A stretch of 64,000 bases of DNA from Patellaria atrata CBS 101060 (GCA_010093705.1 MU006098.1:882666-946665), one strand, 5' to 3'. Positions 35,201 to 46,911 are shown, numbered from the stretch's first letter. Translations and numbers: made by a program. Notes: generated by a model from the sequence alone, not told the origin.

Positions 35201-36347
35201 CTTGAATTGTAGGGAGAAGTGTGGAAGTGTTGATTATTTGAGAAGATCTTTGTTGTAGAGGTAGGCATTGATGTAGAGCTTGGTAAGTTGTATGGTGAGC
35301 TGGGGAAGGGAAACTTTATAGGCGATCGAGATTCCCTTTCCAAATCGAACTCGTGAGGCCGTGCAGATATCTCGAGGATAACTGTTTGTTGCCTTAGAAG
35401 TGTGTCAACAAAAGAGGCGGGTGAGAGGGTCAGCAGCGTTGCTGCGTGTGGCGAAACTCTGAAGAAATGCAGATATAGACATGTCAGTTACATTAAACAC
35501 TAACTACCGAGTCTGCATGACGCCCACGGCGTTTGGTTTCTGTGAAGAGCAAATTGTGGTTGGCTCACTTCAAGGGCCGTTCTTGAAAGACACAGGTCCA
35601 ATAACTCCATTGTTGCCTCACAAAATTATGCAATATCGTTTCAGCTTTAAAGTACAGCAGCTAAGTATGACCACTAACTGCGGCATACCCTCAGTGCAAA
35701 TAACTTCACAAGATCGAAGGACGCTAATGATAAAAGTCAGATGCGTAACCGTTCTTATGTCACCACTCATCCAGTAGCCGTAGTATGGTCAGTACGAACC
35801 GGATGGAAGGATACTATTCTGAGACGAATAGGAGATAGAAGACCACCGCATGAATTGAGAGTGAGCAACGGACGAAGACGAAGCTGCGACAAGAGTAGAG
35901 AGGCTCGAGTAGATTCAGCCGCAGGTTCATAAATACCACGGGTGCTACACAGTAAAAATATATCTTGAAGTCTGGTAAACTAGAAACAGTTCTGATGTTC
36001 ATAAAGCTTTGTACGGGCATAAACCTGATTTCGCGTAAAGGAACGGTGGAAGTCGTTGGAGACTCAATAAGAGGAGTATGCGAATGAACAGATATGGTGT
36101 ATGGAAAGAGCGTCCTCTAACCACCTCTTACCAAGAAGTGTTGCAAAGGTAATACATTTTGTACATATACGTTATAATCGAACATACCAATCCCGAAGCG
36201 TTTTTACCTAGATATAGCCCGTCCGATGTTCAGCTTTACCTTCAAGTGATTACAATTGTACTTGTACAGTGTCGAAACACCATGAAAACTCCGGACTCGC
36301 TACATAGATTGTAGTCATAGTGTACATGTTTGCGATGGATCAAATCT
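35201..36347. other. Intergenic, no gene seen
   Basis: Left part is the promoter of the small Cys-rich gene. The rest holds only short frames of no likeness. The right end is the 3' flank of the DUF5321 gene. Confidence 0.45.
35314..35320 (-). promoter_or_regulatory. TATA-like box of the small secreted protein gene
   Basis: TATAAAG on the minus strand, about 115 bases before the start codon at 35200, a usual spacing in filamentous fungi. Confidence 0.45.
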
Positions 36348-37159
36348 TCAGTAAAAGCCGCGTGGTATATTTCTATCTTCCGCAGGACGAGGTGTACTTC
36401 GTATATCCTTGAATCTCATATCTTTTTCCATAACGGATATTTTCGTTTCATCTCCATCCAGAATCTGACCCTCTTTGACCCCTAGATCGTTAACTACCTC
36501 GTTACGTTTCGGCCTTTCTCGCGCTCGCCAAAGCGCATCTTCTTCCTCAATCTCACGGAGCACTAGAGAACTCAAGTCAGCAAAATCCCAGAACTTTAAA
36601 AGTATTCTTATTATGCAATATACAAACTCTTATCACAAGAACTCATAGTAATTGAAGAAGCGCCAACAGCTGTAGATTGTACGAAAAAACAAAACCCACC
36701 TTCCTCCCACTCTTTCTCTTCCTCCTGAAGCCCCGTACCCAGCAGTCCCCTAACATCCACCTCCTCTCCCTTCTGTACCCTCTCAACGACCTCTCTTAAC
36801 AGTGCTAACTTCGCCTCCGCTTTCCGGCTCATCTTCATGTTCGCATCTTTCACTGCAATCGTATTGATGGCCTGCGAGCCAATTAACAGACCGTAGATAA
36901 TCCACACGGTAGCCGGATTCCAGGGTCGTTTAGCGGATGCGGACTTGGAGATTCGAGAGGGTATTTTGCGTAGGGGGCGTGGTATTATGGCTTGCCATGT
37001 TGCGGGTTGCAGGATTCGCGGTAGTGAGGACGCGGTTTCGAGGGTGCGCGGGGAAGTCGCAAGGGTACGGTAGGAGCTATACGTGAGAAGAGGATAGATG
37101 GGGTGAACACACGATTTGGGTGCTTGTAGTAGGCATTTGATTGGAACGCGTAGTTTCAT
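36348..37159 (-). CDS. DUF5321-type mitochondrial membrane protein
   Basis: Two exons (37159-36700, 36562-36348), 224 residues. The head MKLRVPIKCLLQAPKSCVHP and the following Arg/Ser/Thr-rich, acid-poor stretch form a likely mitochondrial presequence. Then PWNPATVWIIYGLLIGSQAI is a single membrane segment, followed by KDANMKMSRKAEAKLALLRE, a charged helix. The C-terminus (VLREIEEEDALWRARERP; STPRPAEDRNIPRGFY) comes from exon 2. This matches what I recall of fungal DUF5321. An open frame extends upstream to 37261, but it begins at TTG; the ATG at 37159 gives the presequence. Probably inner membrane; role unknown. Confidence 0.75.
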
Positions 37160-37543
37160 GGCGGTACGAAGAGATGGAAATATTAGTGATGGATGCTCCC
37201 GCAGGTTTGAGGTGATAATTTTACGCCACAAGTTGAAAAGAGCACTGCCACAAACCCTCAATTTTAGTTAAGGTTCTAGGTTCAATTTTCTACCTCACGG
37301 AAACTTCGAGCCCTTAGAGGTCTGATCCTGAACAAACAAATGCATTAAATACTACTAATACTACGAGAAGACTACAGGACATCTTCCCTTAAAATGACCG
37401 TTCCAAATTGTGATGACAACCTTGTCGAAATGACACCCTGTAGCGAAAAACCTTCTCTTGGTGCCTCCTGGGCAACTATATACCAAAAAAAAAACAATCA
37501 AATGAAATCAAAATATCAACAGTTGAAAATAGTGCAATTGCGT
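37160..37543. other. Short intergenic region
   Basis: Between DUF5321 start and GH64 stop, both on the minus strand. Contains the DUF5321 promoter and the GH64 3' UTR. A nine-A run lies near 37485-37494. Confidence 0.5.
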
Positions 37544-38875
37544 CTACGGCCCACCAACATAGATGGTTAATCTGTCCGGATTCGGAGAAGCGACAAGACC
37601 AGCTGCATTCTCACCGTCAGGGTTGACATCGTCATAAGGGAAAGCATACCCTCTACCCCCGGTCAAGTAGTTGTGTACGATTCGGCTGTAATGGTTGGTC
37701 GGACTCTGTGTGTAATACCTCTCAGAACGGAGACCTGGTTGAACGTTTCCACCTTCGACGAGGAGTGTAGAGCGGACAAAGGCAGCGCAGAGACGAGGAA
37801 CGACCGCACGATGGACGTCATTGTCTCCTCCAGCGATGGCGAAGGGACCCGCATTGCAGCCCCAAATATCTATGGGTTGGGGTTTGGAGTACCCACGGTT
37901 ATCACCATTGCAGTACAGCATGTCCCCAGATGTTCTGCATTCGACGTGACCCGCGGCTGCCTGGGTATTGATAGTCAAAGCTTCATACTGGCATTTATTC
38001 CACACTTGGTCAACATAGCCCTGCCAGTACCCGTCGAACCCATGAGGGTCAATATCGTGGTAGTTTGAGGGAGCAAGAGCACGGATCGGGACACCATTGC
38101 TGTTCGCAAAGCACATCTTACGCCAAGGCCGGCCATCGATGTTGGACTGGGCACTTAGATCGTTGCAAATAGATCGGAGAGAATTTGCGGCTAGTCCAGG
38201 TACATCTTGTATCGACCCGTCTCTTACCCTGAGCTTCATTCCGAGGACCAAGCCAACGAAGTCAACATAACTGATATTGGCCCAAAGTCCACCTTGAGCA
38301 ATATTTGTGAGCTCGACGAAGCCCCAGTTGACACCAGCGCTCGGATCTTGTGGGTTGACATGAGAGGGAGTGACCAGTGTTTCTCCCCAAGAACTAGAAA
38401 CCATGAAGAATTTAAGGTCTCCTTCGGCAAACCAGATACGGCTGGACGAGATGTAATCCGGCAGGTTGATATTGAGCGTACCACCTCGGCCCGTGAGAGG
38501 AATGCTGACGTCTTCGGCTACGGGTATCGGAACTTGAGAACCACGAGCACTAGGGTAAATCCAATTTCCGTTACGGGAAAGGAAAACGACACGGCCGCTG
38601 ACATCGAGACCCGTCACGTAGGCTTTGACGGCGCCACCGCTGAAATTGTTGACGAATGATAGGGGGAGTTGGGCTCCCCTTGCCGCTTTGGGAGGGTTAT
38701 TGATGCCATGGCTGGTGCCGTTGACAAAGGTACCATTGAGAGTATTCTCCTCGGTGATTACGATATCATCGATACCTCCAGGCTGAACAGGGGTCCATTC
38801 TGGATCGGCACGAATCACCAGGGGGCGAGCTATAACAGATCCAACCAGGGCCGCAAGGAATAGAAGCGAACGCAT
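37544..38875 (-). CDS. GH64 beta-1,3-glucanase, secreted
   Basis: Single exon, 443 residues. Signal peptide residues 1-16 (MRSLLFLAALVGSVIA). The body carries the family 64 thaumatin-like glucanase pattern: LPLSFVNNFSGGAVKAYVTG, RIWFAEGDLKFFM, NWGFVELTN, LWANISYVDFVGLVLGM, then FDGYWQGYVDQVW and WGCNAGPF, ending RGYAFPYDDVNPDGENAAGL. The two acids of the active site fit Glu188 and Asp205 by position. Such enzymes release pentasaccharides or short oligomers from beta-1,3-glucan. Its own cell wall, another fungus or callose are possible substrates. N-glycosylation sites (NGT, NGT, NFS, NIS) suit secretion. Confidence 0.93.
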   Translation of the reverse strand: MRSLLFLAALVGSVIARPLVIRADPEWTPVQPGGIDDIVITEENTLNGTFVNGTSHGINNPPKAARGAQLPLSFVNNFSGGAVKAYVTGLDVSGRVVFLSRNGNWIYPSARGSQVPIPVAEDVSIPLTGRGGTLNINLPDYISSSRIWFAEGDLKFFMVSSSWGETLVTPSHVNPQDPSAGVNWGFVELTNIAQGGLWANISYVDFVGLVLGMKLRVRDGSIQDVPGLAANSLRSICNDLSAQSNIDGRPWRKMCFANSNGVPIRALAPSNYHDIDPHGFDGYWQGYVDQVWNKCQYEALTINTQAAAGHVECRTSGDMLYCNGDNRGYSKPQPIDIWGCNAGPFAIAGGDNDVHRAVVPRLCAAFVRSTLLVEGGNVQPGLRSERYYTQSPTNHYSRIVHNYLTGGRGYAFPYDDVNPDGENAAGLVASPNPDRLTIYVGGP

Positions 38876-39094
38876 ACTGAAAGATAGTAAATAGTAGCTA
38901 GCTGTTTTGAACTAAATGTTGAAAATAAAGGGTGGCAGTATGTGAAAGAATGTATGGCCGGGGCTCACGTTGACACTCAAATCCTAAGTAAAGAATGACA
39001 AAAGACTAATGAGGGACTGAAAAGAAAGGAACGTCTCTATCTTTGAGACTATTACATGGAAAGAAAGTCTATCTGTAGGAGGAAATGAAGGTAT

Positions 39095-39102
39095 TTTTAT
39101 AG
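39095..39102 (-). promoter_or_regulatory. TATA-like box of the GH64 gene
   Basis: TATAAAAA on the minus strand about 220 bases before the GH64 start codon. Spacing is long, so the 5' UTR would be near 190 bases. Confidence 0.35.
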
Positions 39103-39258
39103 CTGGCCCAGACGACAGTCATTCTCATCCTCGACCATCCTCGGAACACGAGCAAAATCAGGTGTGGTTTCAGTTGCATCGTAATGTCTAGGGGCGCGTG
39201 CATATTTGATGCGGGAAGAATTGATACCTATAGGTGAGTTACCCAAGTGGATTGGGTT

Positions 39259-39855
39259 ATGGGGAACAGCTCATTCCAGCGCTACGTTGTGGAGAGAAGG
39301 TATCATCCTCGTACAGTACCTGGAATTTCCAATCGTGACTCCTGGCAGGGTATCTTAAGTAGCAGTACTCTTTCGGCAACCGGATATCGTCTTTGGGACC
39401 AAGGACCAGGCACCGAGCCACCATCATACATACAATATAATTCGATCGTAAGTGATCGCATACGTAAAGAACAACGAGGACTACATGTTTATCTTCTACT
39501 TCCTCGTAGAGATCAAGATTATGTGTCCAGAGCTAAAGTACTCTACATCATGAATGAAAAACCCTCAACAGTAACGCAGCTAAGAGAGAGTAAATTTGCT
39601 GTGAGAAAGAGTAAGGTATTCTTCTTTTCTGATATTATTGCGCACGTGGAGATGGATGTATTCGGTTTCGGTTTTAATCGGCTTCGGTTGGTATTAATAT
39701 TAAAGGATCCCTTTGGTGCCTGGTTAATTCGTGGAGTTACTACCTGTTCCAGTTTAGCGCGTGTTTTCTACCTTCTCCTTTCTTTCCCTCACCCTGTTAC
39801 TTTTGTATCTTTCCGTTTCATCAGCCTTCAAAATCACAAACACATCGTAGAATGA
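39259..39855 (+). CDS. Orphan ORF, doubtful
   Basis: An ATG-started frame of 198 codons without introns (MGNSSFQRYVVERRYHPRTV ...). Codon use and composition look mixed; the last 60 residues are hydrophobic and aromatic. No domain, signal peptide or family likeness is recognised. Being open for nearly 600 bases is uncommon by chance in this window, which is the only support. It runs divergently from the GH64 gene and would share its promoter region. Confidence 0.2.
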   Translation: MGNSSFQRYVVERRYHPRTVPGISNRDSWQGILSSSTLSATGYRLWDQGPGTEPPSYIQYNSIVSDRIRKEQRGLHVYLLLPRRDQDYVSRAKVLYIMNEKPSTVTQLRESKFAVRKSKVFFFSDIIAHVEMDVFGFGFNRLRLVLILKDPFGAWLIRGVTTCSSLARVFYLLLSFPHPVTFVSFRFISLQNHKHIVE

Positions 39856-41269
39856 GCCCAAATATGCCACCGTAACACTAGATGCTGCAGCTAATTATCG
39901 AATGCGGGGTAGAATAGCGCTTACAGACGTTAACATATCTTGTTGCAATATCGATCGAAGTTGTTCGATTAGGGAAATGATTGTCGTCATACACCGGGGT
40001 AAATCGACATTCCACTGAATAGATTTGATGTGATGGAAGACACCCGATAGATTGCGGCCCCTTTGATCCGAGGTAATGACGGAACTCAGGGTTAAATGGG
40101 AGTTACATTGGTAGTGTACGAGGGCATATCGCGAACAGTTTGGTTGGCCATTTTGAACTGTCAACCATCAAACATGACAGTATGCGAACCGAGCATTACC
40201 GTGTCGTGTGTGTTATAGACCTATGGTATGAAAGGAATTCAGTTACGCCTGTTATTAATACCTCATAGACGTAAGAGTATGCCGGCAGGTATAGAAGCAC
40301 TGAAGAAGTTAACAATTGCAATGTTAACTGTTGTTCTGACCCAGAGCTTGATATACCTTCCATGTTCCGTTAGAAACTTTCATTTTAGGTGTGGTAGGAG
40401 CTCGTATAGCCACCAACGATTATTCCCCAGACTGCGGAGATATAACCGCCTCGATGCACCAAACGCCACAGTAACCACAGGACCGCAATAATGCAGGAAC
40501 CAGGAACCGTACAGGTACTCGAAGGACCATGTTACATTTGACATTTTATACCCCTGTTTCTCCGCATGTCGGTGCTGCATTGCGGTCCATATTGTAGATT
40601 TTTGTACCTATGAGCACAGAAGTCATAATCCATCCCACAGGTGACTGGAATTAGAATGGGACATGTACGCCCAAACTCACATGTTGTCAGGTGGGCCGAT
40701 CCTACACATTACGGCCTGGTTGCAATCCTGTAGCCGAGGGCGGGAAGGGTGATATAACTGTCTGGGAATTCTTTGACTTGCGGATATGGCGTATCTTGCT
40801 CATTAGGGGCGACCGGTTCTGTGCGAATACTACACAGATAAGTTCACATGCGGGATGCAGCAGAAGGCGGGTTGACAGGGCTTAGAGTGTTGGCGCCCTA
40901 CAGCGTTGTATTGGGGAGAGTGCGATGACTATGTGATAGAAGTACTGGACGGGTTCTTCAGATGCGGTGGTCGGTAAGAACTCGCTTTCAGCTTCCATTT
41001 TTACTCTTTTTATTGGATTCGGAATTAGCTTCAGAGGAATTCGTTCCTCTAAACTTGACAAAAGCGCTGCCTGGCTACAAATATGTCAGTCCTAGGCTCA
41101 AACCAAAGTTTCGGAAGCATATACTGTCAGCACGAAGAGACTACTGAATTGACCCACTTTCAGGCGAAAGTTCTCTATATTACTTTACCGTCACTACCAT
41201 ATTGTTGATATTATCAGGGTGTATGCTTTCTCAATATGTTTGTTCTCTCTTAATATTATTTGGACTTGG

Positions 41270-42014
41270 TCAATACGCCCAAACTGGTGGCACCGGTCCA
41301 GTATAGTTATGTGTACCCAATCCCACAAGCTCAACACAACCAGTCTTATTAAACGCAGGCGTAACAGCGTACAAGGCGGTACTGTTGGAGTTATAAGGAT
41401 TCTCGCAAACCATAATTCCTCCCTTTGTACTATCTCCCGTCGCAAGTCTCCAATTGATAAATCCAGTCGGCGGCTCACAATTATACTTCGGATTATCGGT
41501 GGGGCAGTCAATAAAAGGTTCTTGGTTCACCGGTAAGGCGGTCCAGGCGAAGCCTTGGTATCCCCAGTATGCGTCGTGGGGAATTGAGTGTGAGTGCTGC
41601 ACTGTGATTGAAATCAAACCATCAGCGTGGACGAAGGTATCCTGCCCACCAGGCACGAGAGACGACTGGTAAAGTCCACCATCAGTACCAACAATTCCAC
41701 TAGAATAAAAGGGTAAGGCGCATTCTACATACCGGACGCATTGCGCCGTACCACGCCGTTTGTGTTCCATTGGGACAGCCGCCTTGCTGCCGTACAGACT
41801 CTGGGCAGTAGCCGTACACTCTTTCCCCAAATGCAAGTATTCCTCCTCCTTGAACTTTGAGGCCATTATACAAGCAGCTTCCTGGTGCATAGGCCGTAAC
41901 TGTATTGATATTTGGAAGAGTGTTGTTTGCGTCTTGTCGAATGCTGAGGGGAACAGTATAAGTGACAGCAGACTGTAGTAGGGATGCAAAAGCGAGTGAC
42001 AGCAAAAAAGACAT
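41270..42014 (-). CDS. Secreted IgE-binding/IEB1-like protein
   Basis: Two exons (42014-41733, 41665-41270), 225 residues. Signal peptide residues 1-17 (MSFLLSLAFASLLQSAV). The mature chain shows the pattern I recall from fungal IgE-binding proteins such as Botrytis IEB1: SCLYNGLKVQGGGILAF, YGYCPESVRQQGGCPNGTQT, VPGGQDTFVHADG, ITVQHSHSIP, FAWTALP, then NPYNSNSTALYAVTPAF and CVELVGLGTH. The joint AMRP/SSLVPGGQ restores the family order with GTATGT donor and CAG acceptor. Family members are abundant secreted proteins, in one case an elicitor of plant defence; the assignment here is by likeness only. Confidence 0.7.
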
Positions 42015-43501
42015 TTTGATACAATACTTCTTGAATAGCGAATGTTGAGGATATAAACGAGCAATTGTTCAAACCTCAAAGTTGTCGCGAACACATCGAG
42101 AGAATAGCAAATTTATAAATCTTGTCCCGCTAATTGAAAGTTGTTCAACGGACATCGTCATCGATAGTGTCCTCGTATCGCATCCTAGCTCCTCACGTTT
42201 GTGCATCCAAATACGGCTTGTAAACATGGGGAATCCAGGAAAACTGTCGTAATCCTGTCCAACGAGGCGAGTGGAATTTCTTGCAAAACCAGCGTGGTCT
42301 GTCGATCGTGATGATCCCTGTTCTATATTTGGTATCAGATTCATTGCGGAGCTCACGAGATACTCATTCCATGTCCATCTTGGAGAGTAGGAGTCCTTGG
42401 TGTGTGGATACGGGTATGTTTCCAATGCGATTAGTCCGATAGGTCTAGTTTGCGAGAAGTGTGATGGAGCAAGAGATGTCAACTACCAAAAACGTCTGTC
42501 AGTACTGCTTGGAAACAGACATAATGTTCCTAGATAGACCCTCTAAAATCATCTCTATGAAGCAGAATACTAGGAACAGTCGAGAACCACAGAGATCGTT
42601 ATTAATGATAAGGTAATTGTACGTATAGTGCAATACGGTAAGGCGTTCACTGCCAGGATCGGTCCTCCTGAGCCTCGACACGCAGACAGACTATCATCCG
42701 GCTTCGGCATTCCATGGAAAGAATGAATTGGAAGAGAGTTCATGTTCATAGTGAAGGGATTTTCCTTTGCCCTTGGCCTTCTCCAGTTCAACGCTGAACC
42801 GAAAGATAGTTATTAGGCTCTAACGGACTCCCGTTATCGATACTGTACTGTATTTCAACCTCACTCCATACCAAGTTTCCCTCCTTCCCTTACCATTTCA
42901 CTTAAAATGCTACCAATAGTATTAATATTGTAGTTACCATCCTCTACACGGTTCAAATCATCGTGTCGATGAATTCTCGCACAGATTTACGCCATGAGGT
43001 CAATGTTGTCTAGAGTCACTCTTCTCCCAATATTTTCCTGTGTCACGGTCTTCGTAGATTGATTGTATGCTGTTGGATGATCCAATCACTAGGATAACCT
43101 CTAATCTGAAGTACTGATAGCTGTATAAGATTATGTACGGCTTGGGTCCTATATAACTTATTTGTAGTTTGTAATCATATCTTGCTACCATATTCAACAG
43201 CGGGATCGACGCCCATTTGGAAGAGTAAACGGTACGCATTAGCAAGTTGGCTATGAGCTACTGTGTTTGATCATTTTAAAGTAATATGTGCGCTCTGCTC
43301 ATTACGTCCAGCGGAGTCGTCTCTTTCTAAGAACAACGATAGCGAATGGGATAACAGCTGACATGCGTTTGTATAGATGAGCTTATCTGTAGTCTGATTA
43401 TTGCGTATATCAAAATCGGAGCCCTTTTTTAAAAGCATACATACAGTGGTCTGTAAACAAGGAAAGAATAACCCCTTTCTGGCTTAGGGTCAGCATACAC
43501 T
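42015..43501. other. Gene-poor region with coding-like scraps
   Basis: Next to the promoter of the IEB1-like gene. Minus-strand frames at about 42069-42482 and 42570-42791 (SLPIHSFHGMPKPDD) look protein-like but match nothing I know. Between 43000 and 43440 the minus strand has ankyrin-like phrases that may be the lost C-terminus of the neighbouring HET gene. ACTGTACTGTA occurs near 42842. Confidence 0.35.
42112..42118 (-). promoter_or_regulatory. TATA-like box of the IEB1-like gene
   Basis: A TATAAAT word on the minus strand about 100 bases before the start codon at 42014. Confidence 0.4.
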
Positions 43502-44532
43502 TCACTGCATCTTCCATTCCACAGCAATAGCGGGTATTTTATCCTTCTTGTATGCCATCTTCCTGCGTGAGTAATTGTTTGCAATGCACATCCATCGCTC
43601 GTACAAGGCATCCGGCCGTAGGGAAGGCCCCAATCTATAACTGCCTAAGACGTTATGATCAACTATGAATAGCGTGTAAGAAAGTCTGTCTTCTGAATCA
43701 AAACAGCTGTAGCAATCCCAATACATCTGATTTTTGTCGAAATGAAGAACTTTTCGGGATAAAGATATCTCCTGTAGGGTCCACGCACGATTGTGCAAAG
43801 GTCGATCCTTATCAGGTACTGTACTAGCATTTGTTATGCTATAAGATCTATGGTCCCTGTACCGATCGTATAGGAGTTGTTTGTTTCGCATAAGAGTCTT
43901 CCTGTGTTTGATTTCAAACTGATATGCTGGACTAGGCCCGTAGAAAATACCACCATCGCAGTGAGAAGAACTTGTAGCGGCTATGGACAGATATGAATTC
44001 GCATAGATTGAAGCTATCTGCACCGACTCGTTCTCCCAATCATCTTTATCATCCGGAGAATATCATTAATAACAATTACGAAAGCAACTTGGGTAAACGA
44101 ACATACCTGGACAATGCAAACAGCGTCGACCCATAAGTACTGAATTTCTAGTCGGCGTGAAAGGGAGATCGCATCGGAGATGGTTTTCGGTAGGAGGTCT
44201 ACATCGATCCTTTCCATTTTTTCATATATATTTTCCTTTAACGTCACAGAGCGAATAGTATCACCTCAACAATAACTCAATGTCGTATATCTCCCTTCTT
44301 GTCCATTTGTAACATGGAGCAACGGCGGTGTACTAGCATCTCCAACATCTATTACCCGTGAGGGGAGTCTCGTTCTGCGGGAATCTAGTCTTGCGCAGGA
44401 TGAGTGGTCATTGTCACAACACTTGACCCACTGAAATACTAACCTAAATCGCTCGTCATAAGTGACTTTACTCTGATCTTTTGCCCAAATGGGTCCGTTG
44501 GAGAGCTCATCTGGATATCTATCAATCATCAA
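43502..44532 (-). pseudogene. HET-domain (heterokaryon incompatibility) gene, broken
   Basis: HET domains act in self/non-self recognition in filamentous ascomycetes. The minus strand reads CDNDHSSCARLD, PSRVIDVGD, GRYTTLSYC, then GDTIRSVTLKEN, LPKTISDAISLSRRLEIQYL, WVDAVCIVQ, DDKDDWENESVQIASIYANS, SYLSIAATSSSH, RPLHNRAWTLQEISLSRKV and YSRRKMAYKKDKIPAIA, the full order of a HET domain. The Trp codon of the conserved SYCWG motif is TGA here, one G-to-A step from TGG. The expected AG acceptor before DDKDDW is also missing (CCG is found). After KDKIPAIA the chain soon stops, so the C-terminal part is lost. This is most likely a decayed host gene. Confidence 0.8.
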
Positions 44533-45465
44533 AACCCGAAAATTTGTAAGCTTCTGGAGCCTAATTACATGCCGCGTTCTTTGACCCTGTAAAGAAATAT
44601 TGCATCGTTGTAAGCAGAGCTATGGTCGAATCGATGACTTCGATAACGAATATCTCATTCCGATGATGAAGGTGCGCTTGAGTTAATCCATCGGCTGTAT
44701 CCTTCTGTAAGGGTAAACACTGTATATCAGCTGTCTATCCTCGGGTATAGGGTCGATGTTGAGAATTGAATGTAAGATAGCTATGCAAAAGTTGCAGCCT
44801 TCTGCAGAAGAACGCTAAACCTCGTGTAATTGCCTGGATACTAGACTCCCCACAATCTCTGGTGAACTGCTGCAGAAGCCGCATAAAATGGACAATGAGC
44901 ATGTATCATTAAGATCAGGTAGGCATTGACGCTGGTCCAGGAAAGCATTATTCAGTAGATGCTGAGTATGCTTTTGCATCTTCAGGTTAGCGTGACCGTT
45001 GTCGACGTAGAGACGTTAACTAAGAGGTTCCGATATCTGGTCACATAATACGAAAAGATATTGTAAAGGTACTTTTGTACGATAGTGTCGCAGTTGAGGT
45101 CGCTGAAGTTTAATGGTGCGTTAAACCGGATTGGAGCCCTAATTTTATAGCTGCTAACCGAAGAGTTAAAAAACAGCCACCAGCGTACGTTCGTTCACAG
45201 TTCTAGTTCTGAGATGGCTTTAAATATACACTGGTACGGCCGGTCAACATAACGCGTATCAAGCACAAGAGGAGAGGTTCATGCATTTACAGAACCATAG
45301 TGAGATAAAGAACAGTACGAGAAGCGCATAACAAGGAGTGGGGTTAGCAAGGATACAGATGTGATCGTTGTAATGTACCTGTACATACTTATACTTCATG
45401 TGTGCAGTAACTGGATAAGATTTAGACATGAATGTAGTGCAAAACTTCTACATTTTCACGAGCCG
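44533..45465. other. Intergenic, no gene seen
   Basis: Upstream of the HET pseudogene and downstream of the dehydrogenase. Only short frames. No repeat or RNA gene supported. Confidence 0.45.
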
Positions 45466-46911
45466 TCAATATCCCAGCTCTTTATTCACCACGTTGATCA
45501 AGTTCTTGCCTTCACTCAGCCGAGCTAGATTCTGTTCAAACAAGGCCAGTACCCGCTCATTATGATGATTGGAATTCCCGCTAGTGTGAGGTGTAATCAT
45601 CAAATTCTTCGCTTTCCACAATGCATGGTCTTTGGGTAACGGCTCCGGGTCCGTGACATCGATTGCAGCGCCTCTGATCACCTCTTCATTCAAGGCATTT
45701 ATTAGTTCATCAGTATTCACCAATTTACCGCGACCAATATTGACTAGAAATGTCTTTTTGCTGCCTAGGATCTGGAACTGGGGACCTGAAATCATATTTG
45801 TCGTGGTAGGGGTGAGAGGAGTGGCCAGGACAAGGACATCGAGATCTTGGGCTAGAAACTCGTTGATCGCTTCCTTACTGCTACCAGAGAACCATTTGCT
45901 TGGAAGGATTCCGCTAGGGTCACCTATTCCTGATTGCGTGAATGACTCGTCGTGACGTGACTCTGGAGTTGGTCGCGGATGTAGGGTGTAGGCATAGATG
46001 TCCATTGATAGAGCTTTTGCGACACGGGCAATCTGTCGACCGATACAGCCGTAACCCATGATTCCACTAAGATATTTAGAATGACATTCCACTGAAGGTA
46101 TATCGCCCTCCACGTACACCACACTTTTAAATTTTCATTCGCTTACGAACAATGATAAAGTAGCAGCTGGAAATTGCTACTCATCGAGATAATATGCCGT
46201 ACTGAGCTGAGCTTTTACAGTAATAGTATATTGGAAAGATAGCAGTCCATGCAATTGTAATACATCGACAAAGCAACGAAGAAAATGCTAAGAGAGGTAT
46301 TGAAACGGGAGGGATGAAAGATGACTGCTCACATGCGTAAACCGACAGCGTCTTCCACATCTTCGTCTGTCTCAGACCCAATCCAATTGCCAGTTTTCAT
46401 TTGCTCGGTGTAGAAAGGGACTAAGCATGTATGAGCACACTCAGCCTAGCAACGAAAGGAATGAGCTCTTACAATGATGTTGGAATGACAAGAAAGCTGC
46501 TATGACATATTCCGCAATTTGGGGTCTATGAGGGTTAGCAACGCTCTGTATCCGTGGAGAAAAATCATACGCATGTACGCCATTGCTCGTACAGAAGGTA
46601 ATACCCGACTCCTGGAACAGTGGATGACCGACTACATGGTTACAGCCTGCGCTTATAACCTGTACATATGATAATAAGGGAGCTTGTTCTCTAGATGGAA
46701 ATACATTCCAGGTTATTAGAGTCGTGACAATCTTCCATGTCTCTACGGGAAAGTTCTTCTGGGTGTCGATACCACCGAATTCCACTAGGCCTGGTACGAT
46801 AATATTCAAGTCCGGGTGCGCGTCTTGCAATCTACGGCAGTAGGCCACTGATGGTAACCAATCTAGGGTGAAGAGGACGGTTAGGCCCTTCAATGTGGGA
46901 TTGGCAGCCAT
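45466..46911 (-). CDS. D-isomer-specific 2-hydroxyacid dehydrogenase
   Basis: NAD(P)-dependent enzyme that reduces 2-keto acids or oxidises D-2-hydroxy acids. Four exons (46911-46571, 46525-46473, 46420-46333, 46066-45466) give 360 residues. The nucleotide-binding motif is G165-Y-G-C-I-G170. The catalytic set is complete: Arg273 in NIGRG, Glu302 in DPEPLP, His321 in TPHTSGN. N-terminal piece CTSNGVHA/PQIAEYVIAAF matches the family only after splicing. The last intron is long (266 bases) against about 45-52 for the other two. It has the long loop LHPRPTPESRHDESFTQSG typical of a fungal subgroup. The real substrate (glyoxylate, hydroxypyruvate or other) cannot be told. Confidence 0.92.

Larger units (their letters stand above)
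38876..41269. other. Gene-poor region with one long orphan ORF
   Basis: The left part is the GH64 promoter. An orphan frame lies at 39259-39855 (separate entry). From 39860 to 41269 only short frames are seen, without family likeness. Confidence 0.4.
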
